Shown in pieces: positions 1 through 7,427 of a stretch of 18,280 nt of DNA. The DNA comes from Multifurca ochricompacta (Eukaryota > Basidiomycota > Agaricomycetes > Russulales > Russulaceae), in contig WTXG01000495.1 of assembly GCA_022496185.1 (NCBI GenBank), forward strand, positions 1 to 18,280, read 5' to 3'. Each line of letters starts with the position of its first letter. Within the stretch, counting starts at the first letter, position 1. The notes beneath the pieces are model-generated. The model searched no databases, was not told where the DNA came from, and saw only the letters and a list, made by a program, of their open reading frames with translations. A program made the translations under genes and the position numbers.

Positions 1-1194
1 CGTCGGTAGTCGCCACTAATATGTCGTCCATGTACACCACTACCTCACCAGTGAGAATAAGGTCGCGGAAAATGTGATTCATCATTGACTGGAAGGTGGC
101 TGGCGAGTTGGTGAGACCGAAGAACATGACATTCGGCTCAAACAGGCCTTGATTAGTCTTAAAGGCTGCCTTGCACTGATCTCCCTCCTGATTCGGACGT
201 TGTTATACCCCCATCGGACATCCATCTTTGAGAAGAGTGACTTGTCCCTCATGGTGTCAATGAGCTCTGAAATAAGAGGCAGCGGATAGGCATTCTTTAC
301 AGTGTAGGCGTTTATGCGTCGGTAATCTTGTACGGGTCGGAGCTTGCCATCCTTCTTTTGATGAAGAAGAAGGGCGAGGCATACTGCGACTTGGATGGAC
401 GGATGTACCCTTTTGCCAGTTGCTCCTCGAGAAACATTGTCACGCTTCTTGTTCTTGCTGAGACAAGGGATAGATTTTACAATCTATCGTTTGTGGTGTC
501 TCTGGCACAAAATCAATAGCGTGGTCCCAGGGGCGCGCTGGTGGAAAGCGCTGCGACTCTTCCTCCGAGAAAACCTTCCAATGTCGGTGGTAAGTGACAG
601 GTACTACTTCTTCGAAGGTTTTCTCGGTTTGTCCTTGCGCCGCTTTCTGGGCCAGTTCTGATGCTTTCGTGGCATAGCAACGTCCGGGATCCTCCCTTTC
701 TACTTCAGCGATGTCTTTGACCGCTGCATGGCGGGCCAGGTAATCGTATCCCAGAGATGTGATTAAGACTGGGTAGGACTCTTTATCCATGGTGGCATCC
801 GTCCAGTTAATTTTTGGTTCGAATGCCGCTAGCCAAGGATACCCTAAAATGAGATCTTCGTCTCCTAGATTGGTGACTAGGAAGCGAATGGCCTTTGTTC
901 TTTCTCCCACTTGGACGTTGAGATCAGTATAATGTGTGATCTTCCCTGCTCGGTTGGCAGTCCGTCAATGTTCCAAATGTTCTTTTTTGGGGGAGTGCCA
1001 GCATCCCTAGCCCCATAGTTCTTGCTAATCGTGGGCTGATGAAATTATCGGTAGCTCCTGAATCAACCAGGATATCTCGATCGGCCGTCCTCTGTGTAGT
1101 TTCAAAATGTACTGGTATTTTCAAAGATTTGAAGCGACTAGTATACACAGAGGTTACATGAGTGCTCGTGCCCAGGCCGACGGGGTAGAGCCAA
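1..1194 (-). pseudogene. pol: pol of element A (protease and partial reverse transcriptase), frameshifted
   Basis: The Pol polyprotein of Ty3/Gypsy elements supplies protease, reverse transcriptase, RNase H and integrase. Visible here are the aspartic protease motif DSGATDNF (near 1060), a linker with LGYPWLAAFEPKINW, the RT entry block ([25 protein letters not shown] in broken frames), a WGYNN block and the catalytic YMDD near 25-36, where the window ends. Frame breaks relative to B occur near 985, 440, 360 and 190. No RNase H or integrase is in the window. Catalytic Asp residues of protease and RT are retained, but the reading frame is not. Confidence 0.87.
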
Positions 1195-2696
1195 TCAAAA
1201 ATCCTCTTTGCAAACGCCTTCTCGACTAGGATGGCGCGCACTTCCTCGCTCTCTTTCATCATATTTGCCCATATGTCCTGGGCCTTCTCTTCTTTGGTTC
1301 GTTTGTCGGTTGTAGGTGGGTTGCTGATGGGATGAATTGGGGTGGTAGTAGCTTCAGCAACCCGTGCTCCCTTCTTTGGACAGTCTCGAGACATATGTCC
1401 TTGTGCTTTACAGCGGAAGCACCGACCCTCCTTCATCAATGTCTGACGCTCGTCCTCGGTGAGCGTTGCCCTTGCTCGGGTCCTGTCAGCCGAGGTGTCC
1501 ATAGCATTCGGATCTCTTTGGTGATGTACCGGTTTAACACCGAAGGCCGCTTTCCACTGGTCTCGGGTCTTTCCCTTTTGGTGTCAACCCCAAACGTGTT
1601 TGGAAGTCGAGGTAGTCCTGCTGCTGTCGTCGGCAGCATCAACCAGGAGTCCCAATCGTTGGGGTGATGAAACTGTATGATGTTCTTTACCAAAGGGTTT
1701 GGCAACCCTTGGGAGAAGAGGTCCAGTGTGGCCTCTTCATCGGTGTCGTACCCGGCTCTGTTGGCTAGGCTTCTGAATTTGGCAACATAAGCATCGAGGT
1801 CTCCTTTGTCCATTTTAAGAGACTTCAGCTCTCGGGCCGCTTCTGTTTGGCCTGCCCATCGGTAAATGCATCTTTAAACCTCTGGGCGATTGTCTCCCAA
1901 AGGCCTTCGCTCGTGGTTTGTCGTCCACTCTCTATCTGTTCATTCAGCCACTCCAGCTGCTCCATCGTCCAGTCATCTACGGCCTCTCCTCGGATTAGAG
2001 AGAGAAAGAGGTTAGCCCGCTGGAACGGGTTAATGATTTGGGCGACGTCGTGATTGAAGTTCTTGAAGGTAGTGAATTCCAACATGAACTTCTTGCTCTG
2101 TGAACGGTCCCCTGTGAATGTCTGGGGTAATACGCCTGACAGCCGTCCCGAAGGCGGAGGAATGTTTGGTGGTGCCATGACTGGTGGTGGGGGTGGAGGA
2201 GCTGGGTCGGGGAGTTGGGCGGCAATGGTGGACATGTTTTGGTAAAACGGGGTGACTGTGTTGGTAGATTGTATGGATATCTGAGGAGTTGTCAAAGCAG
2301 GGGCTCTGATCATGACAACTGCGGGTGCAACCGGAGATGTAGTCGCTGCTAATGCCGGTGCTTCTTCACTGTTTTCTTCCACGTACTCTTCTGGTTCAGA
2401 GTCCGTAACGATAGCCGGGGGATTTTCTCTCCACGGCCCTAGTCCAAATTCTGGCGGTGCAGGTCCTGTAGTGACCCAAGAGTTTCGGCTATCCGAGTAT
2501 CGGATACGATACCAAACTCTCTTTCGTCGTCGTATTCTACTGGTTGGTATCTTCCGTCGTAATAGACGTAGTATCCAAACTCGGATTCAAAATCTTTCCA
2601 GGCGGCAGAGCCAAGTACTTGTTGTGAAAGATTATTCTCGTCTCTGCGTTCGATGAGCTCTTCTTTAAACAGGGTCTGACTGCGGCTGGAAGCCAC
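1195..2696 (-). pseudogene. gag: gag of element A, frameshifted
   Basis: Structural Gag polyprotein that would form the cytoplasmic virus-like particle. The minus-strand reading starts at a GTG (ASSRSQTLF follows), passes a tyrosine-rich N-terminal block (EFGYYVYYDGRYQPVEY), a proline-rich linker, the helical retrotransposon Gag domain (FTGDRSQSKKFMLEF to the NPLVKNII block) and a CX2CX4HX4C zinc knuckle (CFRCKAQGHMSRDC, near 1410). Frame breaks seen against B lie near 2515, 1842 and between about 1620 and 1660, each explained by single-base indels. The first ATG on the transcript is at 2313, inside gag. In this copy gag runs into pol without a stop because of two single-base losses near the normal frameshift site. 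Clearly a Gag, but not translatable as it stands. Confidence 0.88.
1197..1204 (-). promoter_or_regulatory. Relic of the gag-pol frameshift site in element A
   Basis: GGATTTTT followed by GAT on the minus strand, homologous to the site in B and C. One base of the upstream AAGAAGG is missing and a second base is missing about 45 nt downstream (CACTCATG against CACTACATG in B), which places gag and pol in one frame. The skipped stretch still spells the peptide of the -1 frame (TPSAWARA) if read in that frame, so fusion is the derived state. Confidence 0.6.
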
Positions 2697-2702
2697 TGTG
2701 AG

Positions 2703-2713
2703 AGACTCGACTT
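2703..2713 (-). promoter_or_regulatory. Primer-binding site of element A (self-priming type)
   Basis: AAGTCGAGTCT on the minus strand, two bases inside the LTR edge. It is the exact complement of AGACTCGACTT located at the predicted transcript start in the same LTR (2938-2948). This is the Tf1-type arrangement in which the 5' end of the RNA folds back as primer. Confidence 0.7.
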
Positions 2714-2778
2714 GATGTTACGTCCGGTGCGGGACGTTCCACACGACGTGTGTAACAGCTCTTGGTTCGTGGTTAGAT

Positions 2779-2799
2779 AAGGGACCAATGGGGTCCCTT
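2779..2799 (-). repeat. U5 hairpin of the A LTR
   Basis: Perfect 8-bp inverted repeat AAGGGACC / GGTCCCTT with a 5-base loop, in the U5 part of the LTR. Element B has the same hairpin at the same place with 6 paired bases, so the structure has survived divergence between copies. Confidence 0.6.
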
Positions 2800-2975
2800 G
2801 GAGTTTGGGAGGGGAGGAGTCAAAGTCAACAAGGCTGTACTTGGAGACGATGTTGAGCGGAAAGTACCAGAAGTACTGAGGTAATCGAGTCAAGCGTCCA
2901 AAGGGATGTCCAGAAGACAAGCACCGATGTATTCAATAAGTCGAGTCTGAAGTCTACAGTGTAGTTACAGCGGAC

Positions 2976-2982
2976 TTATATA
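2976..2982 (-). promoter_or_regulatory. TATA box of the A LTR
   Basis: TATATAA on the minus strand, embedded in ACGTATATAAG as in B. The block AGACTCGACTT (minus strand, occupying 2938-2948) begins 28 bases beyond the TATA, the same spacing as in the B LTRs, marking the probable transcription start and the start of R. Confidence 0.7.
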
Positions 2983-3514
2983 CGTAATCTAGTGGGCGTC
3001 TATAGATAAGATAACGGGGTCAAGTGGGTCCAAATATACGAAAGCGGACGGCGTAAAGCCTAGCTTCTGATAGGGTACTAAGTAAGTGTCCGATCTTAAG
3101 ATAAGGAGATAAAGAGATAAGGGGACGAAAGATAAGAAGGCAAACATGGGCAAGCAACATGTCAACAAGCGTAGACTGGGTCACGGGGACGGAAGGAGGG
3201 CATGTGACGGATCCCAGGACGGGGATGTGATCAAGAAGTGTAACGTGGGTGGTAAGAGAGGGTCTGCATTGGGGAGAGTGAAGAAAATGGGGTTGCTCGG
3301 TAGGGGTCGTAACAAAGCGGGTGAAACACCTTAAGTTCCTCGTGTGCGCTCTAAGTAAATAGTATTCTTAGTTGTAGCTGGGTCTTCGTCCCATCCATAG
3401 TCTTAGTAGGCCCCTTGCCCAGAAGGCTTGGAGCTATAGGTTCAGTTAATGCTTGGCTCGATCCGTAAGCCAGGTTTAGCGACCTGCTGGTAGAGTTTAG
3501 GGTCTAGAACAAGG

Positions 3515-3534
3515 CATGGGTAGTCACTCCCATG
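3515..3534. repeat. Perfect hairpin CATGGG/CCCATG
   Basis: 6-bp inverted repeat with an 8-base loop, one of a series between the A LTR and the Copia gag. A smaller one, TGGCT/AGCCA, lies at 3454-3472. Confidence 0.5.
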
Positions 3535-3587
3535 ACGCTTGGGCTCGATACAAGTAGGCTTGAACTACTATAGTATTTACACAGTAG

Positions 3588-3607
3588 CTAGAGGGTTTTG
3601 TCTCTAG
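3588..3607. repeat. Perfect hairpin CTAGAG/CTCTAG
   Basis: 6-bp inverted repeat with an 8-base loop. The same arm sequence recurs in the longer hairpin at 3721-3757. The 10-bp palindrome TACTATAGTA lies just upstream at 3566-3575. Confidence 0.5.
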
Positions 3608-3720
3608 GCAGAAGTACCCGCTGCTTTCATTGGGGGTCCGCCCCAACTAGAGGAAACCTTATAGTCTACTATAGTCATGGCCCCAATCATCTAGGGCTTA
3701 ATCATGGACTCCACCACCAG

Positions 3721-3757
3721 CACTAGAGGAAGGGCTCTATACCCTTTGTCTCTAGTG
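3721..3757. repeat. Long two-part hairpin CACTAGAG/CTCTAGTG
   Basis: Outer stem of 8 perfect base pairs (3721-3728 with 3750-3757), a small internal loop, then an inner stem AAGGG/CCCTT (3730-3734 with 3742-3746) around a 7-base loop. The strongest foldback in the gene-free stretch. Confidence 0.6.
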
Positions 3758-3960
3758 GAACTTGCGGTTGGCTCCTCCATGACATGACTCCCCTTCTATT
3801 TACACAGTATCCGCCTGATGTGGCCTTGGGATCTGTTGTAGAATGGGGTTAGACAACCTACTATACTACTTAGAAGTCGCACATCAGAGGCAGGACTTTT
3901 TTAAGTTCTGAAGCATAGCGCCACAGAATGGACGGGCCCTCTTAAATGAGACCTGGACAA

Positions 3961-3987
3961 CTGGTTCTAATTGCTCCTTGGAACCAG
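3961..3987 (+). repeat. Leader hairpin just upstream of the Copia start
   Basis: CTGGTTC / GAACCAG, a perfect 7-bp inverted repeat with a 13-base loop, ending 24 bases before the Copia ATG. It would be in the 5' untranslated leader of the Copia RNA and could affect priming, packaging or initiation; that role is inference. Confidence 0.5.
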
Positions 3988-4011
3988 GATCAACCTTTTT
4001 AAATCATCTCA

Positions 4012-6690
4012 ATGTCTTCTATTGTCTTCCCCCCAACCTTCAAGTTTGACAAACTCGATGGCTCCAACTGGCAGCAGTGGTCGGTGTCTTTCACTGCCCT
4101 GCTGAGGATAAATGGAATGAAGAGGCACATCACACATGATGCCCCTGAGTTCCTGAATGCCCCGAAGCCAGAGGATGGAGAAAAGGACGAAGAGTACGCC
4201 AAGCGCTTTGCGCTTTGGTCAGAGCCAATGTACTTGGAGTGGAATAGAGTTGAGGAAGTCCTCATGGGAGTTCTGGTGATGGTCACATCGCCAGAAACAT
4301 ACTCCCAAATTGCCTCTGACAGAACTTATCCCTCTGTCAATGCCAAATATGAGCGTTTGGAATCGCTCTATGGCACAGTAGGAAGCATGGCCACCTACAA
4401 CTTGTGGTGTTCTGTGTCCTCCTTCCGCTTGGAGGAGGGCAAAGCGTTCAGACCCCAGTTGCAGCGTGTGTTGGATGTGAGGAGTACCCTCAAGGAAAAT
4501 GGGATGGAGATCTCTGATCTCCAGTTGAGCTTTATTTTGCTCCAATCCCTACCTCCATCCTACAGTGCCATTGCTGGCTCTATCCTGGCATCAGGTCCTC
4601 CTGACCGCCTTTCCCCTCAGGACCTTGTACAAAGGTTCCTAAATGAGGAAAGCCGACTAGCCGGCCCCGCAGGAAGTGGTGTTGGGGCTGCCCTTAATAA
4701 GGCAGCCCATGTCAACAAAAATAAAAATAAAAAACAAGTAACTTTCACGCCACAACCTGCAGGTGCATCATCGTCCAATGATGTCACCTGCTTCTATTGC
4801 CAGAAGCCGGGCCACAAGGCTAACAAATGTCAGCAAAGGAAACAGGACAGAGCCAATGCTGATGCAGGCAAAAAGGGCAACAAGAAGAAGGGGCAAGGCC
4901 CCAGTGTACATACAAACTCCACACAAGTAGCTACCGTAGTTAATGGTAGCGGCAGAATACAGGAGGTGCATGAGACACCTTGCATTTCACTTTATATGAT
5001 GACCGAGCACACACAAGAAGTCGATGATGGCAGCAATCCTTGGATGATGGACAGTGGAGCCACCACTCACTTTACACCGTACTTAGACGATTTCTCTGAG
5101 TATTTCCCACACAAGGGACATCAGGTGACAATAGGTGATGGCTCCATAGTCCAAGTCAAAGGAACAGGCAAAGTCATACTCAAAACTCGCAATAATTATG
5201 AGTTAGAGTTAAATAATGTCTTTTACATGCCTGGCAGTGAAAGAATACTGTCAACAAGCTGCATCACAGACAAGGGTGGCTCAGTGGAATTTTCTCCATC
5301 TGAGGTCAAAATAAAGTACAATAATACAATTATAGCGGAAGGTGTCAAGGCTATGGGACTCTATTGGGTCTTTGGGAAAACTATGCAGAATCTAAATACT
5401 GCATCCCACAAATCTGCATCAACTAGCCTTGAAACCTGGCATTTGCGCATGGGTCATATGTCAAAAGAGGCCCTCAAAAGACATGCTCCTAAGGCTGTAA
5501 AAGGCCTTAGCATAGATAATAGCCAAGTGGAAGATAAGCCGTGCTATGGCTGTGAAATGGGAAAATCACACCGTCTTCCATTCCCTCCCTCTCAAAAGAG
5601 AGCTTCAGCACCCTTGGAAGTCATTCATAGTGACCTAGTTGGTCCTTTGCAATGTACCTCAATTCAAGGAAACCTATACTTCGCCACTTTCATAGACGAC
5701 TTTAGCAGGACAGCTTTGGTTGTTGCTATGAAAGCAAAAAGTGATTTTACATCGGTCTTCTGTAACATTAAGGCATTCTTGGAAAATAAAACAGACAAGA
5801 AAATAAAGACCTTACACACAGACCGAGGTGGCGAATTTGTTAATAGGGAGCTGAAGTCAATACTTGAGCAGGCAGGCATAGAGCATAAATTGACAATGCC
5901 CTACTCCCCACAACAGAACGGAAGGGCTGAAAGGTTCAACAGAACCATCATGGAAAAGGCTACCAGTATGCTACATCATGCTGGTCTTTCCCTTGGTTTC
6001 TGGGAATGTGCAGTGCGAACAGCCTGTCACATATACAATAGAACACCAATCCGTTCAAATAAGTGGAGGACACCGCTTGAGCTTCTGGATGGGGACATTC
6101 CAGATGTCTCATACTTTAAAATCTTTGGCTGCTTAGCCTATTATACTGTCCCAGAGGACAAAAGACGCAAACTGGATCATAAAGCCAGGGAAACAGTCTT
6201 TGTTGGGTATGCACCCCACTCTAAAGGATATCTTCTTTGGGACATGCATACTCGATCCTTCGTATTGTCAAGAGATGTGACATTTGATGAAGGATCCTTC
6301 CCATCCAACCTTGCAAAAGACAGCAAGGGAAAGCAAAAGGAAAAGGTTACACCTTTTGTGTTAGAAACAGAGAGGCCTGTTCAGCCTCAACCAGTAATAG
6401 CCACAGTTCCTCAGGCTCCTGAAGACAAGGATGCCGAGGTTGAGGAACAGGAGGTAGTGGAACCTCCTCAAATAAATCCTGAGCCTACCACACCTGAAAA
6501 TGAACTTGATACACACGATCAAACTATCTATCAGACGCCCCCTTCCCAAATCATGGAACCATCTGAACTCCCCAGAGAACCCGTGCCAAAAGACAAACTA
6601 AAAAGAATGTCGGCAAAATTTCCCAACCAGTATTTACTAGGGAAAGTCCACGGTCTCAGCAACGTGACAGGGCTGTGCAGGAAGATTTAG
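4012..6690 (+). CDS. gag-pol: Copia Gag-protease-integrase polyprotein (open part, 892 aa)
   Basis: First part of a Copia polyprotein. Residues 1-210 resemble the Copia Gag domain (FDKLDGSNWQQW start, ALWSEPMYLEW, YSAIAGSI). A CX2CX4HX4C knuckle is at 260-273, followed by a basic stretch. The protease triad DSG is at 347-349. The integrase zinc domain has H477, H482, C511 and C514; the catalytic core has D541, D604 and E640, a DD35E spacing with all three residues present. Residues 700-760 hold the conserved FGCLAYYTVPEDKRRKLDHKA region. The ATG is the first in the frame and lies 24 bases after a leader hairpin. About 2.7 kb without a stop suggests a fairly young copy, yet the frame ends out of register near 6630 and the element lacks RT/RNase H, so it cannot be autonomous. 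CpG appears scarcer than in element B. Confidence 0.93.
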   Translation: MSSIVFPPTFKFDKLDGSNWQQWSVSFTALLRINGMKRHITHDAPEFLNAPKPEDGEKDEEYAKRFALWSEPMYLEWNRVEEVLMGVLVMVTSPETYSQIASDRTYPSVNAKYERLESLYGTVGSMATYNLWCSVSSFRLEEGKAFRPQLQRVLDVRSTLKENGMEISDLQLSFILLQSLPPSYSAIAGSILASGPPDRLSPQDLVQRFLNEESRLAGPAGSGVGAALNKAAHVNKNKNKKQVTFTPQPAGASSSNDVTCFYCQKPGHKANKCQQRKQDRANADAGKKGNKKKGQGPSVHTNSTQVATVVNGSGRIQEVHETPCISLYMMTEHTQEVDDGSNPWMMDSGATTHFTPYLDDFSEYFPHKGHQVTIGDGSIVQVKGTGKVILKTRNNYELELNNVFYMPGSERILSTSCITDKGGSVEFSPSEVKIKYNNTIIAEGVKAMGLYWVFGKTMQNLNTASHKSASTSLETWHLRMGHMSKEALKRHAPKAVKGLSIDNSQVEDKPCYGCEMGKSHRLPFPPSQKRASAPLEVIHSDLVGPLQCTSIQGNLYFATFIDDFSRTALVVAMKAKSDFTSVFCNIKAFLENKTDKKIKTLHTDRGGEFVNRELKSILEQAGIEHKLTMPYSPQQNGRAERFNRTIMEKATSMLHHAGLSLGFWECAVRTACHIYNRTPIRSNKWRTPLELLDGDIPDVSYFKIFGCLAYYTVPEDKRRKLDHKARETVFVGYAPHSKGYLLWDMHTRSFVLSRDVTFDEGSFPSNLAKDSKGKQKEKVTPFVLETERPVQPQPVIATVPQAPEDKDAEVEEQEVVEPPQINPEPTTPENELDTHDQTIYQTPPSQIMEPSELPREPVPKDKLKRMSAKFPNQYLLGKVHGLSNVTGLCRKI

Positions 6691-6832
6691 ATCTTGATAC
6701 TGCCCGTCCCAAACGTTCACATCGCATGAATCCTCGATTTTATAATGAGGATAATGCTGAGTTCGTACAGGGTTCTTCCAGACTTGGACATATGGAATTG
6801 CTAAATGCCGCAGGTATCTCTTATAGAGATCC
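6633..6832 (+). pseudogene. pol: Continuation of the Copia polyprotein in a shifted frame, truncated
   Basis: Downstream of about 6630 the sensible reading moves to another frame: SQQRDRAVQEDLDLDTARPK and RSHRMNPRFYN resemble the basic linker between integrase and RT. It runs to the B LTR at 6833 without reaching an RT motif. The indel causing the shift lies somewhere between about 6580 and 6650; both frames are open there, so it cannot be placed exactly. Confidence 0.65.
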
Positions 6833-7143
6833 TGTTACGAACCCCGTCCTCTCCTGTATTCTTTTTCTTGCCCAACGATGACCCCTCCCTACCGCCTACG
6901 CTCCATTACCAGATCACGTCTCCATCGTGGGACCCGTCACATGCCCTTCGTCCATCCCCGTGACTCACTTGATTGTTCTTGTTTACCCGTCTCTTTCTTC
7001 CCTTATCACTTATCTTCTTATCATACGACCGGACATTTACTTAATTCCCTATCAGTAGAAGCCAGGCTTTACGCCCTCCGCTTTCAGATATTCGGGCCCA
7101 CTTGACTCCGTACTCTTATCTCGTAGACGCCCACCGCTTTACG

Positions 7144-7150
7144 TATATAA
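7144..7150 (+). promoter_or_regulatory. TATA box of the B 5' LTR
   Basis: TATATAA, followed after 28 bases by AGACTCGACTT at 7178-7188, the probable transcription start and start of R. The same motif and spacing occur in the 3' LTR and in the LTR of element A. Confidence 0.7.
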
Positions 7151-7177
7151 GTTCGCCCTAGCTACCCAGTAGACCTT

Positions 7178-7188
7178 AGACTCGACTT
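7178..7188 (+). promoter_or_regulatory. Predicted transcript 5' end, complementary to the primer-binding site
   Basis: AGACTCGACTT begins 28 bases beyond the TATA box and is the exact reverse complement of the 11 bases at 7411-7421. Its location at the expected transcript start is what a self-primed retrotransposon requires. The start site itself is predicted, not observed. Confidence 0.65.
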
Positions 7189-7325
7189 ATTGAATACATC
7201 GGTGCTTGTCTTCTGGACACCCCTTGAACGCTTGACTCGATCGTCTCAGCACTTCTGGTGCTCTCCGCTTAACATTGTCTTCAAGTGCAGCCTTGATTGA
7301 CTTTGACTCTTTTCACCCGAACTCC

Positions 7326-7346
7326 AAGGGATCTTATTGGTCCCTT
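7326..7346 (+). repeat. U5 hairpin of the B LTR
   Basis: AAGGGA / TCCCTT with a 9-base loop; repeated in the 3' LTR at 14198-14218. The homologous hairpin in element A has 8 pairs. It lies between the transcript start and the primer-binding site, so it could help bring the two together. Confidence 0.55.
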
Positions 7347-7410
7347 ATCTGACTACGAACGAACGCTGTCACACAAGTCGTGTGGAACGTCCCGCACCGG
7401 ACGTAACATC

Positions 7411-7421
7411 AAGTCGAGTCT
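7411..7421 (+). promoter_or_regulatory. Primer-binding site of element B (self-priming type)
   Basis: AAGTCGAGTCT, two bases inside the 5' LTR. It is perfectly complementary over 11 nt to the predicted transcript start (7178-7188). The same 11 bases are conserved at the same place in A and C. I saw no obvious match to a tRNA 3' end, though I could not search a tRNA set. Confidence 0.75.
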
Positions 7422-7427
7422 CTCACA

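Larger units (their letters stand above)
1..3314 (-). mobile_element. Element A: Ty3/Gypsy chromovirus-type retrotransposon, 5' part (runs out of window)
   Basis: Read on the minus strand the order is 5' LTR (2716-3314), primer-binding site, gag, protease and the first half of reverse transcriptase, ending at the window edge just after the YMDD box. Its integrase, any third ORF and its 3' LTR lie outside. Side-by-side reading of gag against element B shows roughly 80-85 % nucleotide identity, so A and B belong to one family. Both gag and pol carry several single-base frameshifts, so A is a dead copy. The left end is not in the window, so no target-site duplication can be tested; the bases right of the LTR are AAGCG. 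Confidence 0.93.
2716..3314 (-). repeat. 5' LTR of element A
   Basis: About 599 bp bounded by the 7-bp terminal inverted repeat TGTTACG...CGTAACA, the same ends as the LTRs of element B. It aligns along its length with the B LTR read in reverse, sharing the TATA motif, the transcript-start block and the U5 hairpin, but is clearly diverged and about 23 bp longer. It sits directly upstream (minus strand) of A's primer-binding site and gag. A 62-codon open frame inside it (3146-3334, plus strand) crosses the LTR end and is not a gene. Confidence 0.9.
3315..4011. other. Gene-free, hairpin-rich stretch; probable LTR/leader of the Copia element
   Basis: About 700 bp between the A LTR and the Copia start codon, with no credible ORF and no recognised RNA gene. 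It is unusually rich in short perfect inverted repeats and in the words CTAGAG/CTCTAG and CTACTATA. Its position directly upstream of a Copia gag makes the element's 5' LTR plus untranslated leader the likeliest content. The LTR edges cannot be set because the Copia 3' LTR is absent. An alternative is that the A LTR has cut into this LTR. Confidence 0.45.
3315..6832 (+). mobile_element. Ty1/Copia retrotransposon, 5' part, truncated at the LTR of element B
   Basis: Gag, protease and integrase occur in that order ahead of any reverse transcriptase, which is the Copia order (Gypsy elements place integrase last). The element stops at 6832, where the LTR of element B begins, before any RT or RNase H motif. 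The missing half is not found on the other side of B, where an unrelated Gypsy element lies instead. The upstream boundary is uncertain and is set to the end of the A LTR. Confidence 0.8.
6833..7408 (+). repeat. 5' LTR of element B
   Basis: 576 bp, TGTTACG...CGTAACA. Compared by eye with the 3' LTR it differs by one C/T (near 6902), one single-base indel (near 7307) and one A/G (near 7372). It holds a TATA box, the predicted transcript start and a U5 hairpin. An open frame of 75 codons inside both LTRs is a by-product of composition, not a gene. Confidence 0.95.

Noticed and set aside
3146..3334. 62-codon ORF with a basic, Gly-rich product
   Set aside because: It crosses the end of the A LTR into flanking sequence and is antisense to the element; composition alone explains it.
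3430..3560. tRNA or SINE-like boxes (GGCTCGATCC resembling a B box)
   Set aside because: No matching A box at proper spacing and no cloverleaf could be drawn; a ten-base resemblance is not enough.
6828..6832. Target-site duplication for element B
   Set aside because: GATCC on the left and CGCAT on the right do not match in 4-6 bp windows.
6878..7105. 75-codon ORF repeated at 13751-13978
   Set aside because: It lies wholly inside the U3/R part of the B LTRs, is repeated only because the LTRs are, and overlaps the promoter region; no protein family features.
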